A stretch of 6,412 bases of DNA, taken from the NCBI GenBank assembly GCA_030597485.1, contig JAUVRU010000126.1, forward strand, positions 1-6,412, read 5' to 3'. This document shows positions 1 to 6,274 of this stretch, in pieces. Under the pieces are notes generated by a model that saw only the letters and a program-made list of their open reading frames with translations, was not told where the DNA came from and searched no databases. Position 1 is the stretch's first letter. The number at the start of each line of letters is the position of its first letter. The position numbers were made by a program, and so were the translations under genes. The DNA comes from Anaerolineae bacterium. Its GTDB lineage: Bacteria; Chloroflexota; Anaerolineae; 4572-78; NAK82.

Positions 1-1
1 G

Positions 2-1075
2 CGGATGCGCGCGCTCCTGGATCACTTTGGCGACATCCAGGCAGCGTGGGGAGCGTCGGCAGCCACCTTGCGCGCTCTGGGCTTCAACCAACGTACCGTT
101 GAGTCATTCGTTGGTTTGCGGGACAAGATGGACCTGACGGCTGAACTGGCCCGGCTCTGTGATTTGGAGGTACAGGTGCTGACCTGGAGCAGTGCTGACT
201 ATCCGTCATTGCTCAGGGAGATTCCCAATCCGCCCCCCGTGCTCTATGTGAGGGGTGAGCTCCTGTCGCAGGATGCGTGGACTCTGGGGGTGGTGGGCAC
301 CCGACGCGCAAGTGTGTACGGGCGGGAGGCAACTCGCAGCCTAGTGCAGGGGCTGGCTGCCAGCGGCGTGACCATCATCAGTGGGATGGCTCACGGCATT
401 GACACCCACGCGCACAGGGCTGCTCTGGATGCCGGTGGGCGGACCATCGCTGTCCTGGGCAGCGGCGTTGATATCATATACCCGTCGGACAATCGCAGAT
501 TGGCGCAAGCCATCGTCGACAGCGGTGCTCTGATCAGTGAGTACCCTCTCGGCACCCGGCCTGAGGGTCGTAACTTCCCGCCGCGCAACCGCATCATCAG
601 CGGAATGGGCCTGGGGGTGTTGATGGTAGAAGGGGCGAAGAGCAGTGGGGCTATGATTACGGCTCGCTATGCGGCAGAGCAGGGCCGCGAGGTATTCGCC
701 GTTCCGGGCAACATATTGAATCGGAACAGCAGCGGCCCCAGTCAACTCATCCAGCAGGGAGCCAAACTGGTCACCTCTATTGGTGACATATTGGAAGAAC
801 TGAACTTCGCAATGGTTGCTGAGCAGTCTGAGGCACGCCAGGTTATCCCGGACAACGAGACTGAGGCGGTACTGTTGGAACATCTTTCGTCAGAGCCGGT
901 CCACGTGGACGAGCTGGGGCGTGCGGCCGGACTGCCCATCAACGAGGTGACCAGTGCGTTGGCTTTGATGGAGTTGAAAGGCAAAGTCCGACAGGTAGGA
1001 GGAATGCACTACGTGGTGGCCCGCGAGGTGGGCGCACCAGAGTACGTCGCCGAGGATAGACAGGTTCTGGGGTAA
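2..1075 (+). CDS. dprA: DNA-processing protein DprA (Smf), 5' end outside window
   Basis: DprA binds single-stranded DNA in the cytoplasm and loads RecA onto it, which protects incoming DNA during natural transformation; many non-competent bacteria also carry it. The frame is open to the left edge. The first visible Met (base 5) matches an internal position of the N-terminal helical (SAM/HhH-like) domain (MRALLDHFG), so roughly 15-25 residues are probably missing. Counting from that Met, the Rossmann-like DprA core spans about 60-265, with VVGTRRAS at 96-103, SGMAHGIDTHAHRAALDAGG at 126-145, GSGVDIIYP at 152-160, NFPPRNRIISG at 190-200 and EGAKSSGAMITA at 209-220. A DprA-type winged helix follows at about 285-338 (HVDELGRAAGLP, then MELKGKV). 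Visible length is 356 residues, close to a normal full-length protein, with no frameshift seen. topA is the second gene downstream, a common pairing. Family identity is secure; an active role in competence is not shown by this window. Confidence 0.95.
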   Translation, partial: RMRALLDHFGDIQAAWGASAATLRALGFNQRTVESFVGLRDKMDLTAELARLCDLEVQVLTWSSADYPSLLREIPNPPPVLYVRGELLSQDAWTLGVVGTRRASVYGREATRSLVQGLAASGVTIISGMAHGIDTHAHRAALDAGGRTIAVLGSGVDIIYPSDNRRLAQAIVDSGALISEYPLGTRPEGRNFPPRNRIISGMGLGVLMVEGAKSSGAMITARYAAEQGREVFAVPGNILNRNSSGPSQLIQQGAKLVTSIGDILEELNFAMVAEQSEARQVIPDNETEAVLLEHLSSEPVHVDELGRAAGLPINEVTSALALMELKGKVRQVGGMHYVVAREVGAPEYVAEDRQVLG

Positions 1076-1180
1076 CGGCCTGAGCCTTCCCCATTACCTG
1101 TGGTCCTGGCAGCACCGCAGCATCAGGGGGACGCTGAGACGGGACTCTGGTGAATCGAGGAGCACCCAAAGGGTATGACA

Positions 1181-1226
1181 TTCGCACGCCTGCATGCGAA
1201 CGGCCTGCCAGCGCACGTGGGCGTGC
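1181..1226 (+). other. Two short GC-rich hairpins in the dprA-manC gap
   Basis: The 236-base gap (1076-1311) has no convincing gene. It holds two perfect short stems: TTCGCA (1181-1186) with TGCGAA (1195-1200) around an 8-base loop, and GCACG (1213-1217) with CGTGC (1222-1226) around the loop TGGG. A weaker stem with one mismatch pairs 1118-1124 with 1130-1136. No run of T follows any of them, so they are poor intrinsic terminators. I could not match the region to a riboswitch or leader family by eye. They could be a folded leader or dprA 3' end, or simply chance in GC-rich DNA. Confidence 0.3.
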
Positions 1227-1242
1227 CTTACTCTGCAATGAA

Positions 1243-1251
1243 TGCTAGGAT
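1243..1251 (+). promoter_or_regulatory. Possible extended -10 promoter for manC-topA
   Basis: TGC (1243-1245) directly precedes TAGGAT (1246-1251), which fits an extended -10 element (TGn before a TATAAT-like hexamer). The region 16 bases upstream (TGCCTT, 1224-1229) is a poor -35 box. Transcription would begin near 1258, giving a leader of about 54 bases before the manC start. The position is sensible because dprA and manC are separated by 236 bases, but the match is weak and rests on a single hexamer. Confidence 0.25.
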
Positions 1252-1290
1252 CATCAGATGCGCCGAAGTCTCGTAACTCGCTTCTCATAT

Positions 1291-1303
1291 GAGGAGAGGA
1301 AGG
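1291..1303 (+). promoter_or_regulatory. Ribosome binding site deciding the manC start
   Basis: The purine-rich run GAGGAGAGGAAGG ends 8 bases before the ATG at 1312 and complements the 16S rRNA 3' end well. It lies inside the longer reading frame that opens at the ATG at 1258. This argues that translation starts at 1312, because the extra 18 codons would be made of leader and Shine-Dalgarno sequence. Confidence 0.75.
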
Positions 1304-1311
1304 ACTCAAAG

Positions 1312-2391
1312 ATGAGGAATTTCTACGCCGTAATTATGGCTGGAGGCAGTGGTACCCGGCTGTGGCCCTTGAGCAGACAGCACATGCCAAAACAGGCGCT
1401 GCAGCTGGTCGGCGATCGTACCATGCTCCAGCACGCGGTGGACCGCCTGGATACCTTGCTCCCCATGGAGCAGGTGCTGATCGTGACAGCCCGCGATTAC
1501 GTTCCTATCCTGGCGGACCAGGTACCCAACATCCCGCCCGACAACTTCATCGTGGAGCCGTTGGCGCGCGGCACGGCCGGGGCTGTCGGTTTGGCAGCGT
1601 TGCACCTTGACCAGCGCGATCCGGAGGCGGTCATGGCCGTCCTTACCGCTGATCACTATATTCGGGATGTAGACAGGTTCCGGCGCGCCTTGCTGGCGGC
1701 CAACGAGGTGGCCCGTCAGGGACACATCGTCACCCTGGGCATCCAGCCAGGCTATCCCGCTACTGGCTTCGGGTACATCCGCCGCCGGGAACGCGTGGCA
1801 GAAGCCAGCGGGTTTGATGTGTATAAGGTAGATGCCTTTGTCGAGAAGCCGGACGTTGCGCGAGCCACCGAGTTCGTGGCCAGTGGGCTGTACAGCTGGA
1901 ACAGTGGTATGTTCATCTGGCAGGTCGGGCGGCTGATGGCTGAATTTGCAGAACAGATGCCAGCTTTCCATTCTCAGTTGCAGACCATCGCGTCGGCGCT
2001 GGGCACGGCTGGCTACGCGGAAGCGGTGGCTGAGATATGGCCATCCGTGCGAAAGGAAACGATAGACTACGGCATCATGGAGCATGCGGACAACGTGATG
2101 GTGATTCCAGTGGACCTTGGATGGGTTGATATCGGAGGCTGGGAGGCGGTATATGAGCTGCACGCCTCTGATGAAGGAGCCAACGTGGTGGTTGGCACCG
2201 ACCACATCGGGGTAGACACCAGCGGATCGCTCATCCGGGGTGGCAAAAAGATCATAGCTACCATCGGCCTGAGAGACACCATCATCATCGACACCGGGGA
2301 CGCAATTCTGATCTGTGCCCGCGACCGGGCTCAGGACGTGAAGACGATTGTGGAGCAGTTGGAAGCAGATGGCAAGACCGAATACCTGTGA
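1312..2391 (+). CDS. manC: Mannose-1-phosphate guanylyltransferase (GDP-mannose pyrophosphorylase)
   Basis: This enzyme joins mannose-1-phosphate and GTP to make GDP-mannose and pyrophosphate, supplying mannose and its derivatives (fucose, rhamnose) for surface polysaccharides and glycolipids. The 359-residue protein begins with the nucleotide-binding signature GGSGTRLWPLSR (11-22), followed by PKQ (26-28), which places it in the mannose-1-P guanylyltransferase group. Further family motifs are TADHYI (112-117), GFGYI (152-156), FVEKP (176-180), WNSGMFIW (196-203), TIDYGIMEH (250-258) and DLGWVDIGGWEAVYEL (268-283). The C-terminal part (about 290-359) is short. It lacks the cupin-type phosphomannose isomerase domain of the roughly 470-residue bifunctional ManC proteins, so only the transferase activity is expected. 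The start at 1312 is chosen over 1258 because the signature follows at once, as in relatives, and a strong ribosome binding site precedes it. The stop is 18 bases before topA, so the two are probably one transcript. GDP-mannose is the likeliest product, but a related sugar nucleotide cannot be excluded from motifs alone. Confidence 0.9.
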   Translation: MRNFYAVIMAGGSGTRLWPLSRQHMPKQALQLVGDRTMLQHAVDRLDTLLPMEQVLIVTARDYVPILADQVPNIPPDNFIVEPLARGTAGAVGLAALHLDQRDPEAVMAVLTADHYIRDVDRFRRALLAANEVARQGHIVTLGIQPGYPATGFGYIRRRERVAEASGFDVYKVDAFVEKPDVARATEFVASGLYSWNSGMFIWQVGRLMAEFAEQMPAFHSQLQTIASALGTAGYAEAVAEIWPSVRKETIDYGIMEHADNVMVIPVDLGWVDIGGWEAVYELHASDEGANVVVGTDHIGVDTSGSLIRGGKKIIATIGLRDTIIIDTGDAILICARDRAQDVKTIVEQLEADGKTEYL

Positions 2392-2395
2392 GTAC

Positions 2396-2399
2396 GGAG
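2396..2399 (+). promoter_or_regulatory. Ribosome binding site of topA
   Basis: GGAG lies 10 bases before the ATG at 2410, in the 18-base gap after manC. It supports a start that includes the N-terminal zinc ribbon. No other ATG preceded by a good Shine-Dalgarno sequence is evident nearer the TOPRIM domain. Confidence 0.55.
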
Positions 2400-2409
2400 T
2401 AAAGCGACA

Positions 2410-4890
2410 ATGGTAGAGGAAGCGTTGAGCGGTTACTGCATGAAATGCCGGCAGAAGCAGCCGATACAAGACTCGCAGCCGGTCTACACGACAACCGGAA
2501 CGCCGGGCACGCGTGGTACCTGTCCGGCGTGCGGCACGACCATCTTCAGGATGGGAGCCACGCCGGCCCACGAGGGAGTACCCAAGCCAGAAATCCGGAA
2601 AGCGCGTTCCGGCAGCAAGAAAAAAACGGGAGGCAAGCAATCCCGATCGAGCCAGGCGGCCGGGGGCGACAAGAGGCTAGTCATCGTTGAATCGCCGGCC
2701 AAGGCACGCACGATTGGGCGATTCTTGGGTCGAAACTATGTCGTGAAGGCGTCCGTAGGGCACGTGCGTGACTTGTTGCGCTCGCAACTCTCAGTGGATG
2801 TGGAGCACGATTTCGCACCCAAGTACCGGGTGCCCAAAGAGAAGCGAGAAGTCGTCAACGAGCTGAAGGCAGCTGTGAAACAAGCCTCGGAGGTCTACCT
2901 GGCCACCGACCCCGATCGGGAGGGGGAAGCTATCGCCTGGCACTTAATGGAAGCCACCGGAATTGAAGAAGAACAGGCCCGCCGCGTGGTATTCCACGAA
3001 ATCACGCAAGAGGCCATCGCTGACGCATTTTCCCATCCGCAGGGCATAGACACCAATCGAGTAAATGCCCAGCAGGCACGGCGCATTCTTGACCGGCTGG
3101 TGGGCTACAAGATCAGCCCACTGCTCTGGGCCAATGTGCGCAGTCGCACTTCAGCCGGACGGGTGCAGAGCGTCGCCCTGCGTCTGATTGTGGAGCGGGA
3201 GCGGGAGATCGAGGCGTTTGTACCCGAAGAATATTGGTCAATTGAGGCAGAGCTGGCCAGGCGTATCCCTGACCGGCCCACGTTCGTGGCCAAATTGCTC
3301 AAGATGCACGGCGAATCGGTCGATCTGAAGAATGAAGAGGATACCCACGCCATCGTTGAGGAGCTGGAGCGATCATCCTACGTCGTGTCCGACGTGCGGC
3401 GAGGAGAACGAAAGCGCAAACCGGCAGCTCCATTCACTACCAGCACGTTGCAGCAGGAAGCGTCACGGCGGCTGGGGTTCACCGCTCGGAAGACTATGCG
3501 CATCGCCCAGCAGCTCTACGAGGGCATCGATCTGGACGGACAGGGCACCGCCGGCCTGATCACCTATATGCGCACTGACAGCACCAACGTGGCCGAGGCA
3601 GCTCAGGCCGAGGCTCGCAGATTCATCGCCCAGCGGTATGGTGAGGAGTCTCTGCCGCCTTCGCCACCCCGCTACAAGACCAAGGCCAAGCGGGCGCAAG
3701 AAGCGCACGAGGCCATCCGCCCCACCAGTGTTTTTCGTGAACCGAAGGCGGTGCGGTCATTCCTCAGTCGTGATCAGCAGCGCCTCTACACCCTCATCTG
3801 GAAGCGCTTCGTCGCCAGCCAGATGGCACCAGCCATCTACGACACTGTGTCGGTGGACGTGATTGCCGACAGCAAATGGCAGTTACCCAAAGGTACTTTC
3901 TTGCCGGTCGCCACGTTGGCCACTCTGGGGAAGCCACCCAAGTACATGTTTCGGGCCAGCGGCAGCCGGGTGAGATACCCTGGCTTTCTAGCTGTCTATG
4001 AGGAAAGCCGTGACGAGGACGCGCCGCCGGAGGAAGAGGACAACAAAATCTTGACCGACTTGAAAGCGGGGGAAGTGGTGGACCTGGCACAATTGATGCC
4101 CGAGCAGCATTTCACCCAGCCGCCCCCGCGCTACACAGAGGCAACCCTGGTGCGCACCCTGGAGGAGTACGGTATCGGACGACCCAGTACCTACGCCCCC
4201 ACTATCTCTACCGTCCAAGATCGAGGGTACGTGGAGCGCAGGGAACGTCGCCTGTATCCCACAGAGTTGGGATTCATCGTCAACGACTTGTTGGTGGAGC
4301 ATTTTCCGGACATCATAGATGTGGGCTTCACCGCCCGTATGGAACAGGACCTGGATCTCATGGCTCGTGGCGATCGGGAATGGGTGCCGGTGCTGCGCGA
4401 GTTCTATGCCCCCTTCGAGCAGGCTGTGGCAAGAGCCGAAAAAACGATGGAAAAGGTGATGGTGGCCGATCAGCCAACTGGCGAGAAGTGTGAGCTGTGT
4501 GGCCACGATATGATTATCAAGTGGGGACGGTTCGGCAAGTTCATCGCCTGTTCCAACTACCCCACCTGCCGTAACACCAAGCCCTGCCTGGAGATGATCG
4601 GCGTGGCCTGTCCCCAGTGTGACGGTGACCTGGTGGAGCGACGTACTCGCAAGAAGCGTTTGTTCTATGGTTGTTCCAACTATCCCACTTGCCAGTTCAT
4701 CAGCTGGAAACGACCATTGCCACAACCGTGCCCGGCCTGTGGGGGGCTGCTGGTGGTCAACAACAAAAAGTGGGCGTTATGCTCGCAATGCGGGGAACAG
4801 GTCGCTTTGGACCAATTGCCTGAAGCGGGTGACGGTGTGAGCGGGCAGCAGCCGGCAGAGAGCGGGCAGCCATCAGCGGCCAGCGGATAG
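2410..4890 (+). CDS. topA: DNA topoisomerase I (type IA) with extra N-terminal zinc ribbon
   Basis: TopA relaxes negatively supercoiled DNA by cutting one strand through a 5'-phosphotyrosine link. The protein has 826 residues. Residues 9-48 form a zinc ribbon with C10/C13 and C38/C41 (YCMKC ... CPACG ... FRMG) resembling the small DUF5679 family; a basic, low-complexity linker (about 60-87) joins it to the enzyme. TOPRIM begins with VIVESPAKA (91-99; E94) and has DPDREGEAIAW (167-177; D167, D169, E171). Other core motifs are TSAGRVQS (247-254), ITYMRTDS (384-391; catalytic Y386), HEAIRPT (433-439) and EYGIGRPSTYAPTI (586-599). Three C-terminal zinc modules follow: C694/C697/C714/C720, C734/C737/C755/C761 and a shorter C774/C777/C791/C794. 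All catalytic residues are present. The last 16 residues (811-826, Ser/Gly/Gln/Pro/Ala-rich) and the TAG stop are encoded by a 7-bp tandem repeat. It lies 18 bases after manC and probably shares its mRNA. Topoisomerase identity is certain; the DUF5679 assignment is from memory of the motif. Confidence 0.97.
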   Translation: MVEEALSGYCMKCRQKQPIQDSQPVYTTTGTPGTRGTCPACGTTIFRMGATPAHEGVPKPEIRKARSGSKKKTGGKQSRSSQAAGGDKRLVIVESPAKARTIGRFLGRNYVVKASVGHVRDLLRSQLSVDVEHDFAPKYRVPKEKREVVNELKAAVKQASEVYLATDPDREGEAIAWHLMEATGIEEEQARRVVFHEITQEAIADAFSHPQGIDTNRVNAQQARRILDRLVGYKISPLLWANVRSRTSAGRVQSVALRLIVEREREIEAFVPEEYWSIEAELARRIPDRPTFVAKLLKMHGESVDLKNEEDTHAIVEELERSSYVVSDVRRGERKRKPAAPFTTSTLQQEASRRLGFTARKTMRIAQQLYEGIDLDGQGTAGLITYMRTDSTNVAEAAQAEARRFIAQRYGEESLPPSPPRYKTKAKRAQEAHEAIRPTSVFREPKAVRSFLSRDQQRLYTLIWKRFVASQMAPAIYDTVSVDVIADSKWQLPKGTFLPVATLATLGKPPKYMFRASGSRVRYPGFLAVYEESRDEDAPPEEEDNKILTDLKAGEVVDLAQLMPEQHFTQPPPRYTEATLVRTLEEYGIGRPSTYAPTISTVQDRGYVERRERRLYPTELGFIVNDLLVEHFPDIIDVGFTARMEQDLDLMARGDREWVPVLREFYAPFEQAVARAEKTMEKVMVADQPTGEKCELCGHDMIIKWGRFGKFIACSNYPTCRNTKPCLEMIGVACPQCDGDLVERRTRKKRLFYGCSNYPTCQFISWKRPLPQPCPACGGLLVVNNKKWALCSQCGEQVALDQLPEAGDGVSGQQPAESGQPSAASG

Positions 4891-4940
4891 CAGTCAGCCA
4901 GCAGCAGTCAGCCGTCAGCGGATAGCAGTCAGCGGTCAGC
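4840..4940 (+). repeat. Degenerate 7-bp tandem repeat (consensus about AGCRGTC), 14 units
   Basis: From 4840 the sequence divides into consecutive heptamers for 14 units (to 4937) plus a trailing AGC. Thirteen of the 14 start with AGC; the exception at 4854 starts with GGC. Common units are AGCAGTC (4889, 4903, 4924), AGCGGAT (4882, 4917) and AGCGGGC (4840, 4861). An 18-bp perfect repeat (4881-4898 and 4916-4933) is spaced 35 bases apart, which is five units. The array overlaps the end of topA: three units equal seven codons, so the frame reads Ser-Gly-Gln at codons 811 and 818 and Ser-Gly-stop at 825. It resembles the heptamer STRR repeats known in cyanobacteria in architecture only. It is not a CRISPR array. 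Confidence 0.85.
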
Positions 4941-4958
4941 AACTGGTTCACCACTAGG

Positions 4959-4985
4959 GCGGAAATCCGCGCGATCTGCGTGCTG
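4959..4985. repeat. Possible remnant of the interspersed AAATCCGCG/ATCTGCG repeat
   Basis: The topA-peptidase gap contains the tight inverted repeat GCGGA-AA-TCCGC (4959-4970) and then the string AAATCCGCG...ATCTGCGTG (4963-4982). The minus strand of the left arm of the inverted repeat near 6200 carries AAATCCGCGAAATCAGTG, and that element's right arm reads ATCTGCGTT. The likeness suggests two decayed copies of one repeat family. It is short enough that chance is possible. Confidence 0.4.
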
Positions 4986-5082
4986 TTTCTGACCAGCTGA
5001 ATACCTGCCGCTGGGTTCGTGCTCACTGTTTCTGCGACTGATGGAGAGCAACCGACAGGCACTGACTACCGTTTTCCTGGCT

Positions 5083-5087
5083 GGAGG
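5083..5087 (+). promoter_or_regulatory. Ribosome binding site of the Xaa-Pro peptidase gene
   Basis: GGAGG sits 11 bases before the ATG at 5099, a slightly long but workable spacing. It supports this start, which also gives the normal N-terminus of the creatinase-type domain. I see no convincing promoter between 4941 and 5082. Confidence 0.6.
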
Positions 5088-5098
5088 CAGCAGCTAAT

Positions 5099-6169
5099 AT
5101 GAGACTGAGCCGCTTACGCCAGTTGATGGCCGAGAAGAGGGTGGCCGGTGTGCTTATCACGTCCCCTGAGAACCGCCGGTATCTGTCAGGATTCACCGGC
5201 TCGGCAGGAGTGCTGATCATCACCGCCCATCGGCAAGCCATTGCCACCGACTTCCGGTATTATGAGCAGGCCGGCGTCGAGTGCCCAGACTGGGAGTTGT
5301 TTGAAGTTAGCCCCGATTTCGACGGCAAAATCCCCGATGTGCTGCGCGAGTTGGAACTGGGGGGGCAGACCATAGGATTCGAGGCGGCCCAGGTGCCGGT
5401 GGACCAGTGGCGCCGCTGGCAGTCAGTGCTGGACAGGCACGCAACGCTGGTCGAGACCACCAATCTGGTAGAGACATTACGCCTTTCCAAGAACCCGAGT
5501 GAACTTCGGGCCATCAGGCAATCTGTGGCATTGGCCGACCAGGCATTGGACCACATCTATGGGTGGATGCGCCCAGGGATGACGGAGAGGCAGGTTGCCT
5601 GGGAGCTGGAGAGCGCGATGCGGAGCCGTGGTGCCTCGGCGGTTGCGTTTGAGGTGATCGTGGCTTCCGGGCCTAACGGGGCCCTGCCTCACGCCCGCTC
5701 CGGCGACCGGGTGATCCAGGCGGGCGAGCCGGTGGTGTTGGACCTGGGATGCGTGGTGGAAGGCTACTGTTCGGACGCGACCCGTACAGTCTGCCTGGGA
5801 CGGCCTTCAGATGATCGATATCTGGAGCTTTGGAACTTGGTGCTCAAAGCCCAGCAGGCGGCGGAATCGGGAATCAAGGCGGGCATCACCGGGATGGAGG
5901 GCGATAGGCTGGCGCGGGAGGTCATCGCCGCGGCCGGCTATGGAGAGCATTTCGGCCACGGGTTGGGCCACGGCGTGGGGCTGGCCATTCACGAGGATCC
6001 CAGGTTGAGCGTCACCTACTCCGATCCACTGCCCGCCGGGTCGGTGGTCACGGTAGAGCCTGGAATCTATCTGGCCGGCTGGGGGGGCGTGCGCACCGAA
6101 GACATGGTGGTGGTCCGCGAAGAACGGGTCGAGGTGCTAACGAACGCGGCCAAGATACCGATTCTGTAG
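5099..6169 (+). CDS. Xaa-Pro peptidase, M24B family (aminopeptidase P or prolidase type)
   Basis: This is a cytoplasmic dinuclear-metal peptidase that cleaves peptide bonds before proline, either at the N-terminus of peptides or in Xaa-Pro dipeptides. The 356-residue protein has a creatinase-like N-terminal domain (about 1-125, including NRRYLSGFTGSAG at 25-37 and ATDFRYYEQA at 49-58) and a pita-bread catalytic domain (about 133-350). The five expected metal ligands are all visible: D215 (VLDLG), D226 (SDATRT), H291 (GHGLGHGVG), E320 (VEPG) and E334 (VRTED). H198 (LPHAR) and H298 (IHED) match the conserved active-site histidines. There is no signal peptide. Length fits the short bacterial PepQ/YpdF-like group, not the roughly 440-residue E. 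coli PepP. Sequence alone does not separate aminopeptidase P from prolidase, so no gene symbol is given. It is 208 bases from topA and probably has its own transcription start, though none was found. Confidence 0.92.
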   Translation: MRLSRLRQLMAEKRVAGVLITSPENRRYLSGFTGSAGVLIITAHRQAIATDFRYYEQAGVECPDWELFEVSPDFDGKIPDVLRELELGGQTIGFEAAQVPVDQWRRWQSVLDRHATLVETTNLVETLRLSKNPSELRAIRQSVALADQALDHIYGWMRPGMTERQVAWELESAMRSRGASAVAFEVIVASGPNGALPHARSGDRVIQAGEPVVLDLGCVVEGYCSDATRTVCLGRPSDDRYLELWNLVLKAQQAAESGIKAGITGMEGDRLAREVIAAAGYGEHFGHGLGHGVGLAIHEDPRLSVTYSDPLPAGSVVTVEPGIYLAGWGGVRTEDMVVVREERVEVLTNAAKIPIL

Positions 6170-6186
6170 GCGTTCAGTTCCCAAGC

Positions 6187-6274
6187 AATAGAACACTGAT
6201 TTCGCGGATTTGATGCAGATAGACAACAAAAGCCTGCGAGAATCGGCGTGCATCTGCATCATCTGCGTTCTATT
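6187..6274. repeat. Imperfect inverted repeat between convergent genes
   Basis: The left arm (6187-6220) starts with AATAGAAC and ends with GATGCAGAT. The right arm (6252-6274), read on the minus strand, starts with the same AATAGAAC (6267-6274) and ends with the same GATGCAGAT (6252-6260). The middle of the left arm carries about 11 extra bases, and the 31-base loop is 6221-6251. The outer end touches the TGA of the minus-strand oxidase, and the peptidase stop is 17 bases away on the other side. The element could fold as RNA from either strand and so could mark both transcript ends, but no T-run follows it. It resembles the GCGGAT/CAGAT intergenic repeats seen in many copies in some bacterial genomes; copy number cannot be judged here. 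Confidence 0.6.

Noticed and set aside
341..883. Minus-strand open frame of 180 codons opposite dprA
   Set aside because: It overlaps the best conserved DprA motifs in antisense and shows no family features.
1076..1257. Known riboswitch (TPP, cobalamin, SAM, c-di-GMP, ZTP) or SRP/6S RNA
   Set aside because: I compared the conserved cores from memory and found no match beyond isolated 5-6 base words.
1258..1311. Upstream start for manC (18 extra residues)
   Set aside because: The extension is coded by leader sequence that includes the strong Shine-Dalgarno run at 1291-1303. The family N-terminus begins at the Met at 1312.
1306..2640. Long minus-strand open frame (444 codons) opposite manC and the start of topA
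   Set aside because: Its translation has no recognisable motif and is compositionally odd. It lies wholly antisense to a gene with a complete set of family motifs, and long antisense frames are common in GC-rich DNA.
3988..4725. Minus-strand open frame of 245 codons opposite topA
   Set aside because: It is antisense to the TopA catalytic and zinc-finger region and shows no domain. It is best explained by codon bias.
4840..4940. CRISPR-like array
   Set aside because: The unit is only 7 bp, contiguous and without spacers of regular unique sequence. The 18-bp perfect repeat is two samples of the heptamer array.
6187..6274. Classical intrinsic terminator
   Set aside because: Arms are long and imperfect, the loop is 31 bases and no T-run follows on either strand.
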